Part shown: one piece after another, positions 17,796 to 27,160 of the stretch
How the letters are laid out: each line of letters starts with the position of its first letter
Position numbering within the stretch: position 1 is the first letter of the stretch
DNA from: Burkholderia cenocepacia
GTDB taxonomy: Bacteria; Pseudomonadota; Gammaproteobacteria; Burkholderiales; Burkholderiaceae
NCBI RefSeq assembly: GCF_900446215.1
Contig: NZ_UAQZ01000007.1
Location: 310,001 to 374,000, forward strand
Reading direction: 5' to 3'
DNA length: 64,000 nucleotides
The notes under the pieces: generated by a model
What the model saw: only the letters and a program-made list of their open reading frames with translations
Databases searched by the model: none
Told to the model about the DNA's origin: nothing
Made by a program: the position numbers and the translations under genes

Positions 17796-18284
17796 ATGAC
17801 GGGCGATACCCCGCTGACGATTTACCGCGACGTGGTGCGGCCCGAATGGGTCGACTACAACGGCCACCTGCGCGATGCGTTCTATCTGCTGATCTTCAGC
17901 TTCGCGACCGATGCGCTGCTGGATCGCATCGGCCTCGACGACGCCGCGCGTCGCGAGCGGGGCCGCTCGGTCTATACGCTCGAAGCGCACGTGAACTACC
18001 TGCACGAGATCAAGGAAGGCACGCCGGTGCGCGTCGATGCGCGCGTGCTGGCGCACGACGCGAAGCGGCTGCATCTGTATCTCGAACTGTTCGCCGACGG
18101 GCATGACGACGCGGTATCGGCGAGCGAGCAGATGCTGCTGCACGTCGATACGCGCGGCGGTGCGAAGTCGGCGCCGTTCGACGACGACGTGGCCGCGCGC
18201 GTGGCCGAACTGCACGCATTGCAGCGCGATTGCGCGGCGCCTGCTTATGCGGGCCGCGTGATCGGGTTGCCGCCGCGGCGCTAG
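17796..18284 (+). CDS. cdhB: Betainyl-CoA thioesterase
   Basis: A 162-residue hot-dog-fold thioesterase of the 4HBT group. The N-terminal motif RPEWVDYNGHLRDAFY contains the usual Asp and Asn-Gly-His positions of the active site. It hydrolyses betainyl-CoA, made by the CdhC reaction, to glycine betaine and CoA. Function is assigned from its place directly after cdhA (3-bp gap) in the canonical cdhC-A-B order. The product glycine betaine can serve as osmoprotectant or be demethylated by pathways outside this window. Confidence 0.85.
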   Translation: MTGDTPLTIYRDVVRPEWVDYNGHLRDAFYLLIFSFATDALLDRIGLDDAARRERGRSVYTLEAHVNYLHEIKEGTPVRVDARVLAHDAKRLHLYLELFADGHDDAVSASEQMLLHVDTRGGAKSAPFDDDVAARVAELHALQRDCAAPAYAGRVIGLPPRR

Positions 18285-18334
18285 CAACGCGCGTCATCTT
18301 TTCCATCGTCATCCTCGATCGCGGAGCGCACACG

Positions 18335-19291
18335 ATGCTCGAACCGGAAATCGCGGCGTTCGTCGCGGCCGTCGACGCGTGGTATCCGGCCGATGCGGCG
18401 GCGCGCTCGCCCGACGAGCAGCGCCGCCTCTACGACCGCTTCGCGGCCGAATGGACGCCGGCCGCGCTGCCGGCCGGCATCGTGCGGCGGGACGCCGTGT
18501 GGCACGCGCCGGACGGCCGCCCGATCGCGCTGCGGCGCTATACGTCCGCGCACGGCACGCCACGCGGCACGGTGTTGTTTTTTCATGGCGGCGGTTTCGT
18601 CGTCGGCTCGCTCGACAGTCATGCGCTGATCACCGCGCAACTGGCGGCCGATACCGGCCTCGACGTGATCGCCGTCGACTATCGGCTGGCGCCCGAACAC
18701 CGCGCGCCGGCCGCGCTCGACGATTGCATGGAAGTCACGCGCGCCGCACGCGATGCGCGCTGGCCGTTCGGGCCGTGCGCGCATCCGCTGACGCTCGCGG
18801 GCGACAGCGCGGGCGGGATGCTCGCGGCGGCGGTGGCGACCGCGCTGCGCGATGCGGGCGAACGCAACGTGGACGGCATCGCGCTCGTCTATCCGATGCT
18901 CGGTTTCGAACCGCAATCGCCCGCGCGCGAAACGGAAGCGCACGCGCCGATGCTGACGCTCGACGACGTGCATCGCTACCGCGCGCTGTACTGGAACGGC
19001 GACCTGTCGGCCGTGCTGCTGAACGATGACCCGCTGCTGCGCGCGTCGGTGCCGCTCGAAGCCACACGCTTCGACGGCTTGCCGCCGGTGCTCGCGATCG
19101 GCGCCGAGCACGATCCGCTGCGCGACGATGCGCGCGTGTACGTCGAGCGGATTCGCGCGGCCGGCGGGGTCGCGCACGGCTGGATGGGAGAGGGGCTGGT
19201 GCATGGCTGCTGGCGCGCGCTCGGAACGAGCCCGCAGGCCGCACGGATGCACCGGATGGTCGGCGGGTTCTTGCTCGCACCACACGCGTAG
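18335..19291 (+). CDS. Alpha/beta hydrolase (hormone-sensitive lipase type), possible acylcarnitine esterase
   Basis: A 318-residue alpha/beta hydrolase-3 enzyme. The oxyanion motif HGGG is in FFHGGGFVVG, the nucleophile in GDSAGG, and the acidic and His residues fit AEHDPLRDD and EGLVHGCW. The family hydrolyses short-chain esters. It lies 50 bp after cdhB and 23 bp before the dioxygenase gene in the carnitine operon, so the reasonable inference is release of carnitine from short-chain acylcarnitines, a job done in Pseudomonas by a different locus. The ATG at 18335 was chosen because the upstream in-frame extension overlaps cdhB. Substrate is not shown by sequence. Confidence 0.78.
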   Translation: MLEPEIAAFVAAVDAWYPADAAARSPDEQRRLYDRFAAEWTPAALPAGIVRRDAVWHAPDGRPIALRRYTSAHGTPRGTVLFFHGGGFVVGSLDSHALITAQLAADTGLDVIAVDYRLAPEHRAPAALDDCMEVTRAARDARWPFGPCAHPLTLAGDSAGGMLAAAVATALRDAGERNVDGIALVYPMLGFEPQSPARETEAHAPMLTLDDVHRYRALYWNGDLSAVLLNDDPLLRASVPLEATRFDGLPPVLAIGAEHDPLRDDARVYVERIRAAGGVAHGWMGEGLVHGCWRALGTSPQAARMHRMVGGFLLAPHA

Positions 19292-19314
19292 CGGGCGTTT
19301 TCGGGGAGGCAACG

Positions 19315-20520
19315 ATGCAGGCAGCGGTGCAACACCGTATCGAGGACTGGCGGACGTTTTCGGCCGACGCGGCCATCGCGGCGGCGACGATCGGCGATGG
19401 CGCGGTGGACGTCGAGTGGAGCGACGCGCGACGCTCGCCGTTCCATTTCGACTGGCTGCGCGACAACTGCGCGTGTTCCGCGTGCGTGCACGCGATCACG
19501 CGCGAACAGGTGTTCGAGATCGCCGATGCGCGCGAGGATCTGTCCGCGCTCACCGTGCACGTCGAAACCGATGGCGCGCTGCATGTGGAATGGAACGACG
19601 GGCACCGCAGTGCGTGGTCGCCGGGCTGGTTGCGTGCGCACGCGTACGACGACGCATCGCGCGCGGAGCGTCTGGCCGCGCATCGGCGGCACGTATGGAC
19701 CGGCGACGATGCGACGGCGATCGGCGTGTTCGCGTGGCGCGACGTGATGGAGGACGACCGCGCGTTGCTGGCATGGCTCGGCGCGTTGCAGCGCACGGGG
19801 TTGACGCTCGTCGAAGGCGTGCCGGCCGAGCGCGGCCGTGTCGACGAGATCGCGCGCCGCGTCGGCCTGATCCGCGAAAGCAATTTCGGCGTGCTGTTCG
19901 ACGTCGAATCGAAGCCGCGCCCGGACAGCAATGCGTATACGTCGCTGAATCTTCCGCCGCACACCGATCTGCCGACGCGCGAATTGCAGCCGGGCGTGCA
20001 GTTCCTGCACTGCCTCGCGAACGACGCGACGGGCGGCGACAGCATTTTCCTCGATGGCTTCGCGCTCGCGGATGCGTTGCGGCGCGAACATCCGGACGAT
20101 TTCGAGCGGCTCGCATCGACGCCGTTCGAGTTCTGGAACAAGAGCGCGAACAGCGACTACCGCTGTTCGGCGCCGGTGATCGGGCTCGACGCGCGCGGCC
20201 ATGTGACGGAAGTGCGTGTCGCGAATTTCCTGCGCGGCCCGCTCGATGCGCCGGCCGGCGCGGTGACGGCCGTCTATCGTGCGTATCGGCGGTTCCTCGC
20301 GCTGGCGCGCGAGCCGCGTTTTCGCGTGCAGCGCCGGTTGCGGGCAGGCGACATGTGGGCGTTCGACAACCGGCGCGTGCTGCACGCGCGCACCGAGTTC
20401 GACCCGTCGACGGGCCGCCGGCACTTGCAGGGCTGTTACGTCGATCGCGACGAGTTGCTGTCGCGGTGGCGCGTGCTGTCGCGATCGGCGCCGGCCGGGG
20501 CTGCGGCCGCGGCGCGCTGA
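19315..20520 (+). CDS. Gamma-butyrobetaine dioxygenase (2-oxoglutarate dependent)
   Basis: A 401-residue Fe(II)/2-oxoglutarate dioxygenase of the BBOX type. The N-terminal DUF971-like zinc domain shows Cys52, Cys54, Cys57 and His59 (CACSACVH). The iron facial triad is His216 and Asp218 (PPHTDLP) plus His357 (VLHART), close to the spacing in animal BBOX. It hydroxylates gamma-butyrobetaine to L-carnitine, feeding the operon's own carnitine dehydrogenase. It is the last gene of the operon, with GGAGG seven bases before the ATG. A TauD-like enzyme on another betaine is the main alternative, but the zinc domain and context favour gamma-butyrobetaine. Confidence 0.85.
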   Translation: MQAAVQHRIEDWRTFSADAAIAAATIGDGAVDVEWSDARRSPFHFDWLRDNCACSACVHAITREQVFEIADAREDLSALTVHVETDGALHVEWNDGHRSAWSPGWLRAHAYDDASRAERLAAHRRHVWTGDDATAIGVFAWRDVMEDDRALLAWLGALQRTGLTLVEGVPAERGRVDEIARRVGLIRESNFGVLFDVESKPRPDSNAYTSLNLPPHTDLPTRELQPGVQFLHCLANDATGGDSIFLDGFALADALRREHPDDFERLASTPFEFWNKSANSDYRCSAPVIGLDARGHVTEVRVANFLRGPLDAPAGAVTAVYRAYRRFLALAREPRFRVQRRLRAGDMWAFDNRRVLHARTEFDPSTGRRHLQGCYVDRDELLSRWRVLSRSAPAGAAAAAR

Positions 20521-20557
20521 CTGACACGCACGGCGCCTTCTCGCACACCTGTTCGGG

Positions 20558-20586
20558 AAAAAGCACCCGGACGCCAGGCGTCCGGG
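20558..20586 (-). terminator. Rho-independent-type terminator, minus strand (distal)
   Basis: Nine-bp arms CCCGGACGC and GCGTCCGGG with a CAG loop (20566-20586); reading on the minus strand it is followed by TGC and five T residues (20558-20562). It may also stop plus-strand transcription from the carnitine operon, whose last gene ends at 20520, although no plus-strand T-tract is present. Confidence 0.55.
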
Positions 20587-20627
20587 CGAAGCCACCCGCT
20601 GCCGGGCGGCGGAGGTATGCGTTTCAC

Positions 20628-20659
20628 AAAAAAGACGAGCCCCGCGAAGGGGGCTCGTC
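20628..20659 (-). terminator. Rho-independent terminator of the DUF4148 gene
   Basis: A perfect 10-bp stem (GACGAGCCCC and GGGGCTCGTC, 20634-20659) with a six-base loop is followed on the minus strand by six T residues (20628-20633). It lies 54 bp past the stop of the DUF4148 gene. With the hairpin at 20566-20586 it forms a tandem pair. Confidence 0.8.
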
Positions 20660-20713
20660 CGGACTGCTTGACTTCAGCGCGCGACGCGCGGCGCCCGCCG
20701 GGGGCGCGTCGGC

Positions 20714-21013
20714 TTACTGGCCGAAGAAGATCGAGTCGCGTGCGTTCGACGACGCGGCAGCCGGTGCGCCCGAGTGGACGAGCGGAGCCGGTTGCGCGCC
20801 GTAGCCGCTGGTGTCGGCGCCATGAACGCGCGCTTCGGCGCTCTGGATGTCGTTCGGGTAGTACGGGCTCGACAGACCCGGCTTGTAGCCGGCCTTTTCG
20901 AGCTGGACCAGTTCGTTGCGCACTTGAGCGCGCGTCACGGTGCTTTGGGCGAATGCGCCGAACGAAGCGGACAGGGCGGCAGCGGCAACGACTGCGGAAA
21001 CGAGCGATTTCAT
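20714..21013 (-). CDS. DUF4148 domain exported protein
   Basis: A 99-residue small exported protein. The signal peptide ends FGAFAQ (about residue 22) and the conserved core TRAQVRNELVQLEKAGY followed by YPNDIQSAEARV is the DUF4148 signature, a family abundant in Burkholderia with no known function. GGAGGT lies five bases before the ATG at 21013, which decides this start over an upstream in-frame one at 21073. It is monocistronic, with its own strong terminator. The high expression signals (strong ribosome-binding site and terminator) suggest an abundant periplasmic protein. Confidence 0.85.
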   Translation of the reverse strand: MKSLVSAVVAAAALSASFGAFAQSTVTRAQVRNELVQLEKAGYKPGLSSPYYPNDIQSAEARVHGADTSGYGAQPAPLVHSGAPAAASSNARDSIFFGQ

Positions 21014-21227
21014 GGTGACCTCCGGTGTTTTATTGAGTTCGCTCTCGACACCATGTCTTGAGCGATTGATCAAATCTTAGTCACCGGGCGGTTCAGGGTA
21101 AACGCTGATTTTGACGATAGATTGTTTCCTGTCTGGTAACAGTGGAGCGCCGAATCAGTCTTTCAACGGGCTTTCTTTTCGGTTGCCGTAATAAGTATGA
21201 AGAATATCGAGATCGCGCGCGGGCGGT

Positions 21228-22214
21228 TCAGCGTGCTTCGGCCGCCGCATCGAACGGCCGGCCCGGCGCGCGTGCGGCGGGCGCCCCGGCGCTGAGGAAG
21301 CGCACGCCCGTCGCGGCTTCCGAGGCCTCCCACAGCAATGCCGCCGACGCCACGTTGCGTGCCGCGCGCGGTACGCTCGCCGGCGCCGGCAGCCCGCGCG
21401 ACTCGAACCAGCCGGACGGGCCGATGTACGCGCCGCCCGCCAGATCGGGCGACGTTGCCGCATGGATCGCGGGCAGCGCGCCTTGGTCGGCCGGCTGCGC
21501 GAGATAACGGTTCGCGGCACGCATCAGCGCGGCGCGGGCCGGGGAACTGTCCATCGCCGGGCCCGCGAACTGCAGGTTGGTCGCCGCGTAGCCGGGGTGT
21601 GCGGCGACGCTGATGCCGGCGAACGCCGCGCGCTCGAAACGGCGCTGCAACTCGATCGCGAACACGAGGTTCGCGAGCTTGCTGTCGCAGTAGGCGAGAT
21701 AACGGTTGTAGCGCTGCGTGGCGCGCAGGTCGTCGACACGAATCCGGCCGCCGCGGTTGAAGCCGCTCGACATCGTGACGACGCGCGCCCGGCGCGCGGC
21801 GCGTAGCGCCGGCAGCAACTGGCCGGTCAGCGCGAAATGGCCGAGGTGGTTGGTGCCGAATTGCATCTCGAAGCCGTCGCGCGTGTGCCGCAGCGGCAGG
21901 AACATCACACCGGCGTTGTTGCAGAGGATGTCGACGCGGCCGTGGCGTTCGCCGACGTCGGCGGCGAAGCGGGCGATCGACGCGAGATCGGCGAGATCGA
22001 GCGGATCGACTTCGACGCGGGCATGAGGATGAAGCCGGCGGATCGCGTCGGCCGCCTGCGCGCCGCGTGCGGCGTCGCGGCAGCCCATCACGACCGTCGC
22101 GCCTTTCGCGGCCAGCGTTTCCGCGAGCTGCCAGCCGAGACCGCTGTTGGCGCCGGTCACGACCGCGATCTTGCCGCCTTGCGCCGGGACGTGGCGCGCG
22201 CTCCATGCATGCAT
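21228..22214 (-). CDS. Short-chain dehydrogenase/reductase (retinol-dehydrogenase-like)
   Basis: A 328-residue SDR. The cofactor motif TGANSGLG, the CNNAGVM strand, the Ser in VTMSSG and the YCDSK catalytic Tyr-Lys are all present. The layout and length resemble the retinol dehydrogenase/WW-oxidoreductase-like NADP enzymes, which are often annotated only as oxidoreductases. The start at 22214 (MHAWSARH) is favoured by GGAGGC just upstream; an ATG at 22226 is also possible. A near-perfect operator-like dyad lies 41 bp upstream (22255-22280), so the gene is probably repressor controlled, but no regulator gene is adjacent. Substrate unknown. Confidence 0.83.
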   Translation of the reverse strand: MHAWSARHVPAQGGKIAVVTGANSGLGWQLAETLAAKGATVVMGCRDAARGAQAADAIRRLHPHARVEVDPLDLADLASIARFAADVGERHGRVDILCNNAGVMFLPLRHTRDGFEMQFGTNHLGHFALTGQLLPALRAARRARVVTMSSGFNRGGRIRVDDLRATQRYNRYLAYCDSKLANLVFAIELQRRFERAAFAGISVAAHPGYAATNLQFAGPAMDSSPARAALMRAANRYLAQPADQGALPAIHAATSPDLAGGAYIGPSGWFESRGLPAPASVPRAARNVASAALLWEASEAATGVRFLSAGAPAARAPGRPFDAAAEAR

Positions 22215-22254
22215 GTCTGCCTCCATTGGCGCAGCCGGTCGGCCGCGGCACGTA

Positions 22255-22280
22255 ATCGTTACATTGAGTGGTGTAACGAT
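22255..22280. promoter_or_regulatory. Perfect operator-like dyad upstream of the SDR gene
   Basis: Nine-bp perfect arms ATCGTTACA and TGTAACGAT with an 8-bp spacer lie 41 bp upstream of the chosen start at 22214. The symmetry and size match TetR- or similar repressor operators. It probably overlaps the promoter of the SDR gene. Confidence 0.6.
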
Positions 22281-22375
22281 AGTGCGGGCGGACGGAGCAG
22301 ACAAGCGGGGGAACTAGACCGGCGCTTCTAGGGCTGGCGCGTGGCGCCGCGAGCCCGGCGCGCGGCCGGCAGGTG

Positions 22376-22666
22376 TTACCTGCTGCCGGCCAGCGCGAGC
22401 ACTTCGGCGGCGGAGATCATGGCGGCGGCGTTCGCGGGGGCCGGGCGCTCGGCCGGGCGGAACACTTCGTCGCCGCGATGGATGACCTGGCGCGACAGCG
22501 CGCAGGTGCCGGTGCGCTGCGCGAAGCGGCGGCGCCAGCGCTGTTCGCCGTAGTGACAGCGGCCGGGTTCGACCCAGCGGACGACGAGCAGCGTATCGGA
22601 ACGTTCGAGGATTTCGACGTGGACGTCGGCGGGATCGAGCGCAGGCAGGGATTTGGAGGCCTTCAT
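22376..22666 (-). CDS. DUF3331 domain protein
   Basis: A 96-residue protein with the features I associate with the Burkholderia-specific DUF3331 family: VHVEILERSDTLLVVRW, then GHYGEQ-like CHYGEQRW and TGTCALSRQVIHRGDEVFRP. The two short Cys/His-containing loops around CHYGEQRW and TCALS could bind a metal, but that is speculation. The ATG at 22666 has AGGA nine bases upstream; an upstream in-frame ATG at 22702 is less well supported. Function unknown; no operon partner. Confidence 0.72.
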   Translation of the reverse strand: MKASKSLPALDPADVHVEILERSDTLLVVRWVEPGRCHYGEQRWRRRFAQRTGTCALSRQVIHRGDEVFRPAERPAPANAAAMISAAEVLALAGSR

Positions 22667-22863
22667 TTTGCCGTTTCCTAAAGCCCGTGCGGGTTCGGCC
22701 ATGGCAGTGGGGTGTCACTACCCAAGGGGGAATCCGTAGGGGTTTCCATGAGTGGTGCGCTAAATGTAAGCGTCTGTGACCGGAAAAAACATCCTGTCTG
22801 GCTCAAATTACCTTTTGCCGATTTAGAAACAATCCACGCTTATTTTCTTGAAAAACCAAGGAC

Positions 22864-22892
22864 AAAAAGCCCCGGACGGGGACGTCCGGGGC
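22864..22892 (-). terminator. Rho-independent terminator on the minus strand with no annotated gene before it
   Basis: A perfect 10-bp stem (GCCCCGGACG and CGTCCGGGGC, 22869-22892) with a GGGA loop is followed on the minus strand by five T residues (22864-22868). No minus-strand gene is recognised between here and 23335, so it may end an unannotated small transcript. Confidence 0.6.
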
Positions 22893-22936
22893 GGAAAATC
22901 GGCCCGCGCGCCGTGTCTGCTCGCCCAGTCACGGGA

Positions 22937-22996
22937 TACATCGCCGGAGGACGGAGGGTGCCCGCAGGGATCCTGCGCGGGCGGGGAGGCGATGTA
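22937..22996 (-). other. 60-base stem-loop, possible small-RNA body
   Basis: Outer 9-bp arms TACATCGCC and GGCGATGTA enclose an inner stem (GCCCGC with GCGGGC, then AGG with CCT and a two-base bulge). It sits 45 bp upstream, in minus-strand sense, of the terminator at 22864-22892. The strand is chosen because of that terminator. It could be part of a small RNA or a leader; no known riboswitch pattern is recognised. Confidence 0.35.
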
Positions 22997-23267
22997 CCGG
23001 AAGCGCGGTCCGGCAACGCCATGATGGCGTGCGCCACCCGTTGACACCCTGACGCGAACATGACTTTTTTGTCAGGTTGCGCCGCTCGCCGTGCCGAACG
23101 GCGCCGAAGAATCGGCGCAAAGGCCCGCCCGTATTGGCTTTGCGCGGATCGCCCAAGCGAGGCCTCGACGCGCCTCTCACGCCGAATCCTTATCCGCCGG
23201 ACGGGTTCGCCAGCCCCGGGTAAATACTGAATTCCGATTTCGTGACAAACGCGGGATCCGTTCCTAT

Positions 23268-23300
23268 GATTGGTTGGACCTTTAGTCCTTTGTGCCAATC
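23268..23300. promoter_or_regulatory. Nested inverted repeat upstream of the L-fucose operon
   Basis: Outer arms GATTGG and CCAATC (23268-23273, 23295-23300) enclose inner arms GGAC and GTCC (23276-23279, 23285-23288). It lies 36 bp before the first fucose gene, where a repressor site would be expected. The GntR regulator at 31810-32577 is the natural candidate to bind it. Confidence 0.45.
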
Positions 23301-23335
23301 GGCCGACTGGCGGCCGGCTTTTTCGGAGAGTGCTC

Positions 23336-24100
23336 ATGAGATTGCAGGGCAAACGCGCGCTGGTGACGGCGGCCGGGCAGGGCATCGGCCGTGCGACCGC
23401 GCTGCGGTTCGCGCGCGAGGGCGCCGACGTGCTGGCGACCGACATCAACGAAGCCGCGCTGGTGCGGCTCGAAGCCGACGCCGAGCGCGCGGGCGGACGG
23501 CTGGTCACGCGGCGGCTCGACGTCACCGACGCGAACGAGGTGGCCGCGCTCGCCGCGAGCGAACGCGCATTCGACGTGCTGTTCAACTGCGCGGGCTACG
23601 TGCACCACGGCTCGATCCTCGACTGCGACGACGACGCGTGGGCGTTCTCGCTGAACCTGAACGTCACGTCGATGTACCGGCTGATCCGCGCGCTGCTGCC
23701 CGCGATGCTCGAAGCCGGCGGCGCGTCGATCGTCAACATGGCGTCGGCCGCGTCGAGCGTGAAGGGCGTGCCGAACCGCTTCGTGTACGGCACCACCAAG
23801 GCGGCCGTGATCGGGCTGACCAAGGCGGTGGCCGCCGATTTCGTCGAGCGGGGCATCCGCTGCAACGCGATCTGCCCGGGCACGATCGAATCGCCGTCGC
23901 TCGAGCAGCGGATCGCCGACCAGGCGCGCACGCGCCACGTGTCGACCGACGAGGTGCGCCAGGCGTTCGTCGCGCGCCAGCCGATCGGCCGCATCGGCAC
24001 CGCGGACGAAGTGGCCGCGCTCGCGCTGTACCTGGCGTCCGACGAAGCGTCGTTTACCACCGGCACGATTCACCTGATCGACGGCGGCTGGTCAAACTGA
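23336..24100 (+). CDS. 2-Keto-3-deoxy-L-fuconate dehydrogenase (SDR)
   Basis: A 254-residue classical SDR. The motifs are TAAGQGIG (cofactor), NCAGY, catalytic Ser in ASAASS, and YGTTK; the C terminus reads IHLIDGGWSN. It resembles the BDH2/DHRS6-like enzymes used in the non-phosphorylating L-fucose pathway, where they oxidise 2-keto-3-deoxy-L-fuconate to the 2,4-diketo acid with NAD. The ATG at 23336 follows GGAGAG; the upstream extension is rejected as it begins in the promoter region. It is the first gene of the fucose operon, and the other four pathway enzymes are encoded in the next 8 kb, which supports the assignment. Confidence 0.83.
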   Translation: MRLQGKRALVTAAGQGIGRATALRFAREGADVLATDINEAALVRLEADAERAGGRLVTRRLDVTDANEVAALAASERAFDVLFNCAGYVHHGSILDCDDDAWAFSLNLNVTSMYRLIRALLPAMLEAGGASIVNMASAASSVKGVPNRFVYGTTKAAVIGLTKAVAADFVERGIRCNAICPGTIESPSLEQRIADQARTRHVSTDEVRQAFVARQPIGRIGTADEVAALALYLASDEASFTTGTIHLIDGGWSN

Positions 24101-24157
24101 CCGTATCAAACTGACCGCCCCTTTCCATTCACTTTCCGTTTCCGTTCGGACGACGAT

Positions 24158-25000
24158 ATGAAACTGCTGAGATTTGGCGACAAACACCATGAAAAACCGG
24201 GCCTGCTGGATGCGCAGGGCCACATTCGCGATCTGTCCGGCGTGATCGACGACATCGCCGGCGACGCGCTGACGCCCGCGTCGCTCGCGCGGCTGCGCGA
24301 CATCCCGCCGTCGTCGCTGCCGCTCGTCGAAGGCACGCCGCGGCTCGGCGCGTGCGTCGGCCGCGTCGGCAAGTTCATCTGCATCGGGCTCAACTACTCG
24401 GATCACGCGGCCGAATCGGGGATGGAGGTGCCGAAGGAGCCCGTCGTGTTCGGCAAGTGGACGAGCGCGATCTCCGGCCCGAACGACGACGTCGAAATCC
24501 CGCGCGGCTCCGAGAAGACCGACTGGGAAGTCGAGCTCGGCGTGGTGATCGGCCAGGGCGGCCGCTATATCGACGAAGCCGATGCGCTGTCGCACGTCGC
24601 CGGTTACTGCGTCGTGAACGACGTGTCGGAGCGCGAATACCAGCTCGAACGCGGCGGCACGTGGGACAAGGGCAAGGGCAACGACACGTTCGGCCCGCTC
24701 GGGCCCTGGCTCGTGACGGCCGACGAAGTGCCCGATCCGCACGCGCTGCGGCTGTGGCTGGACGTGGACGGCCACCGCTACCAGAACGGCTCGACCGCGA
24801 CGATGGTGTTCCGCGTGCCGCACCTGATCAGCTACCTGAGCCGCTTCATGAGCTTGCAGCCGGGCGACGTGATCTCGACCGGCACGCCGCCGGGCGTCGG
24901 CCTCGGGCAGAAGCCGCCCGTCTACCTGCGCGCCGGACAAGTGATCACGCTCGGCATCGACGGGCTCGGCGAGCAACGCCAGCGCACCGTGCAGGCCTGA
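24158..25000 (+). CDS. 2,4-Diketo-3-deoxy-L-fuconate hydrolase (FAH family)
   Basis: A 280-residue fumarylacetoacetate-hydrolase-family enzyme. The family core is clear: IGLNYSDHAAE, then metal-binding acidic residues in DWEVELGVVIG and NDVSERE, and the late STGTPPGVGLG loop. In L-fucose breakdown this enzyme cleaves 2,4-diketo-3-deoxy-L-fuconate to pyruvate and L-lactate. FAH enzymes also act on many acylpyruvates, so the exact substrate comes from context between two other pathway genes. The gap to the previous gene is 57 bp and to the next 23 bp, consistent with one transcript. Confidence 0.83.
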   Translation: MKLLRFGDKHHEKPGLLDAQGHIRDLSGVIDDIAGDALTPASLARLRDIPPSSLPLVEGTPRLGACVGRVGKFICIGLNYSDHAAESGMEVPKEPVVFGKWTSAISGPNDDVEIPRGSEKTDWEVELGVVIGQGGRYIDEADALSHVAGYCVVNDVSEREYQLERGGTWDKGKGNDTFGPLGPWLVTADEVPDPHALRLWLDVDGHRYQNGSTATMVFRVPHLISYLSRFMSLQPGDVISTGTPPGVGLGQKPPVYLRAGQVITLGIDGLGEQRQRTVQA

Positions 25001-25023
25001 TTCCCTTTAACGGACGGTTCGTC

Positions 25024-27148
<2,125 letters not shown>

Positions 27149-27160
27149 GGGCCGCGTTCC

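Larger units (their letters stand above)
22667..23335. other. Long non-coding gap with structured elements
   Basis: A 669-bp stretch without a convincing gene. It holds a minus-strand terminator at 22864-22892, a 60-base hairpin at 22937-22996, and a nested inverted repeat at 23268-23300 just before the fucose operon. A plus-strand frame at 22712-23044 runs through the terminator hairpin and lacks codon bias and homology, so it is not called. The left part (22740-22860) is AT-rich and probably carries the promoter of the DUF3331 gene. Confidence 0.6.

Noticed and set aside
22712..23044. A 110-codon plus-strand frame in the 669-bp gap
   Set aside because: It runs through a terminator hairpin and a second stem-loop, has no family features and no ribosome-binding site, so it is treated as non-coding.
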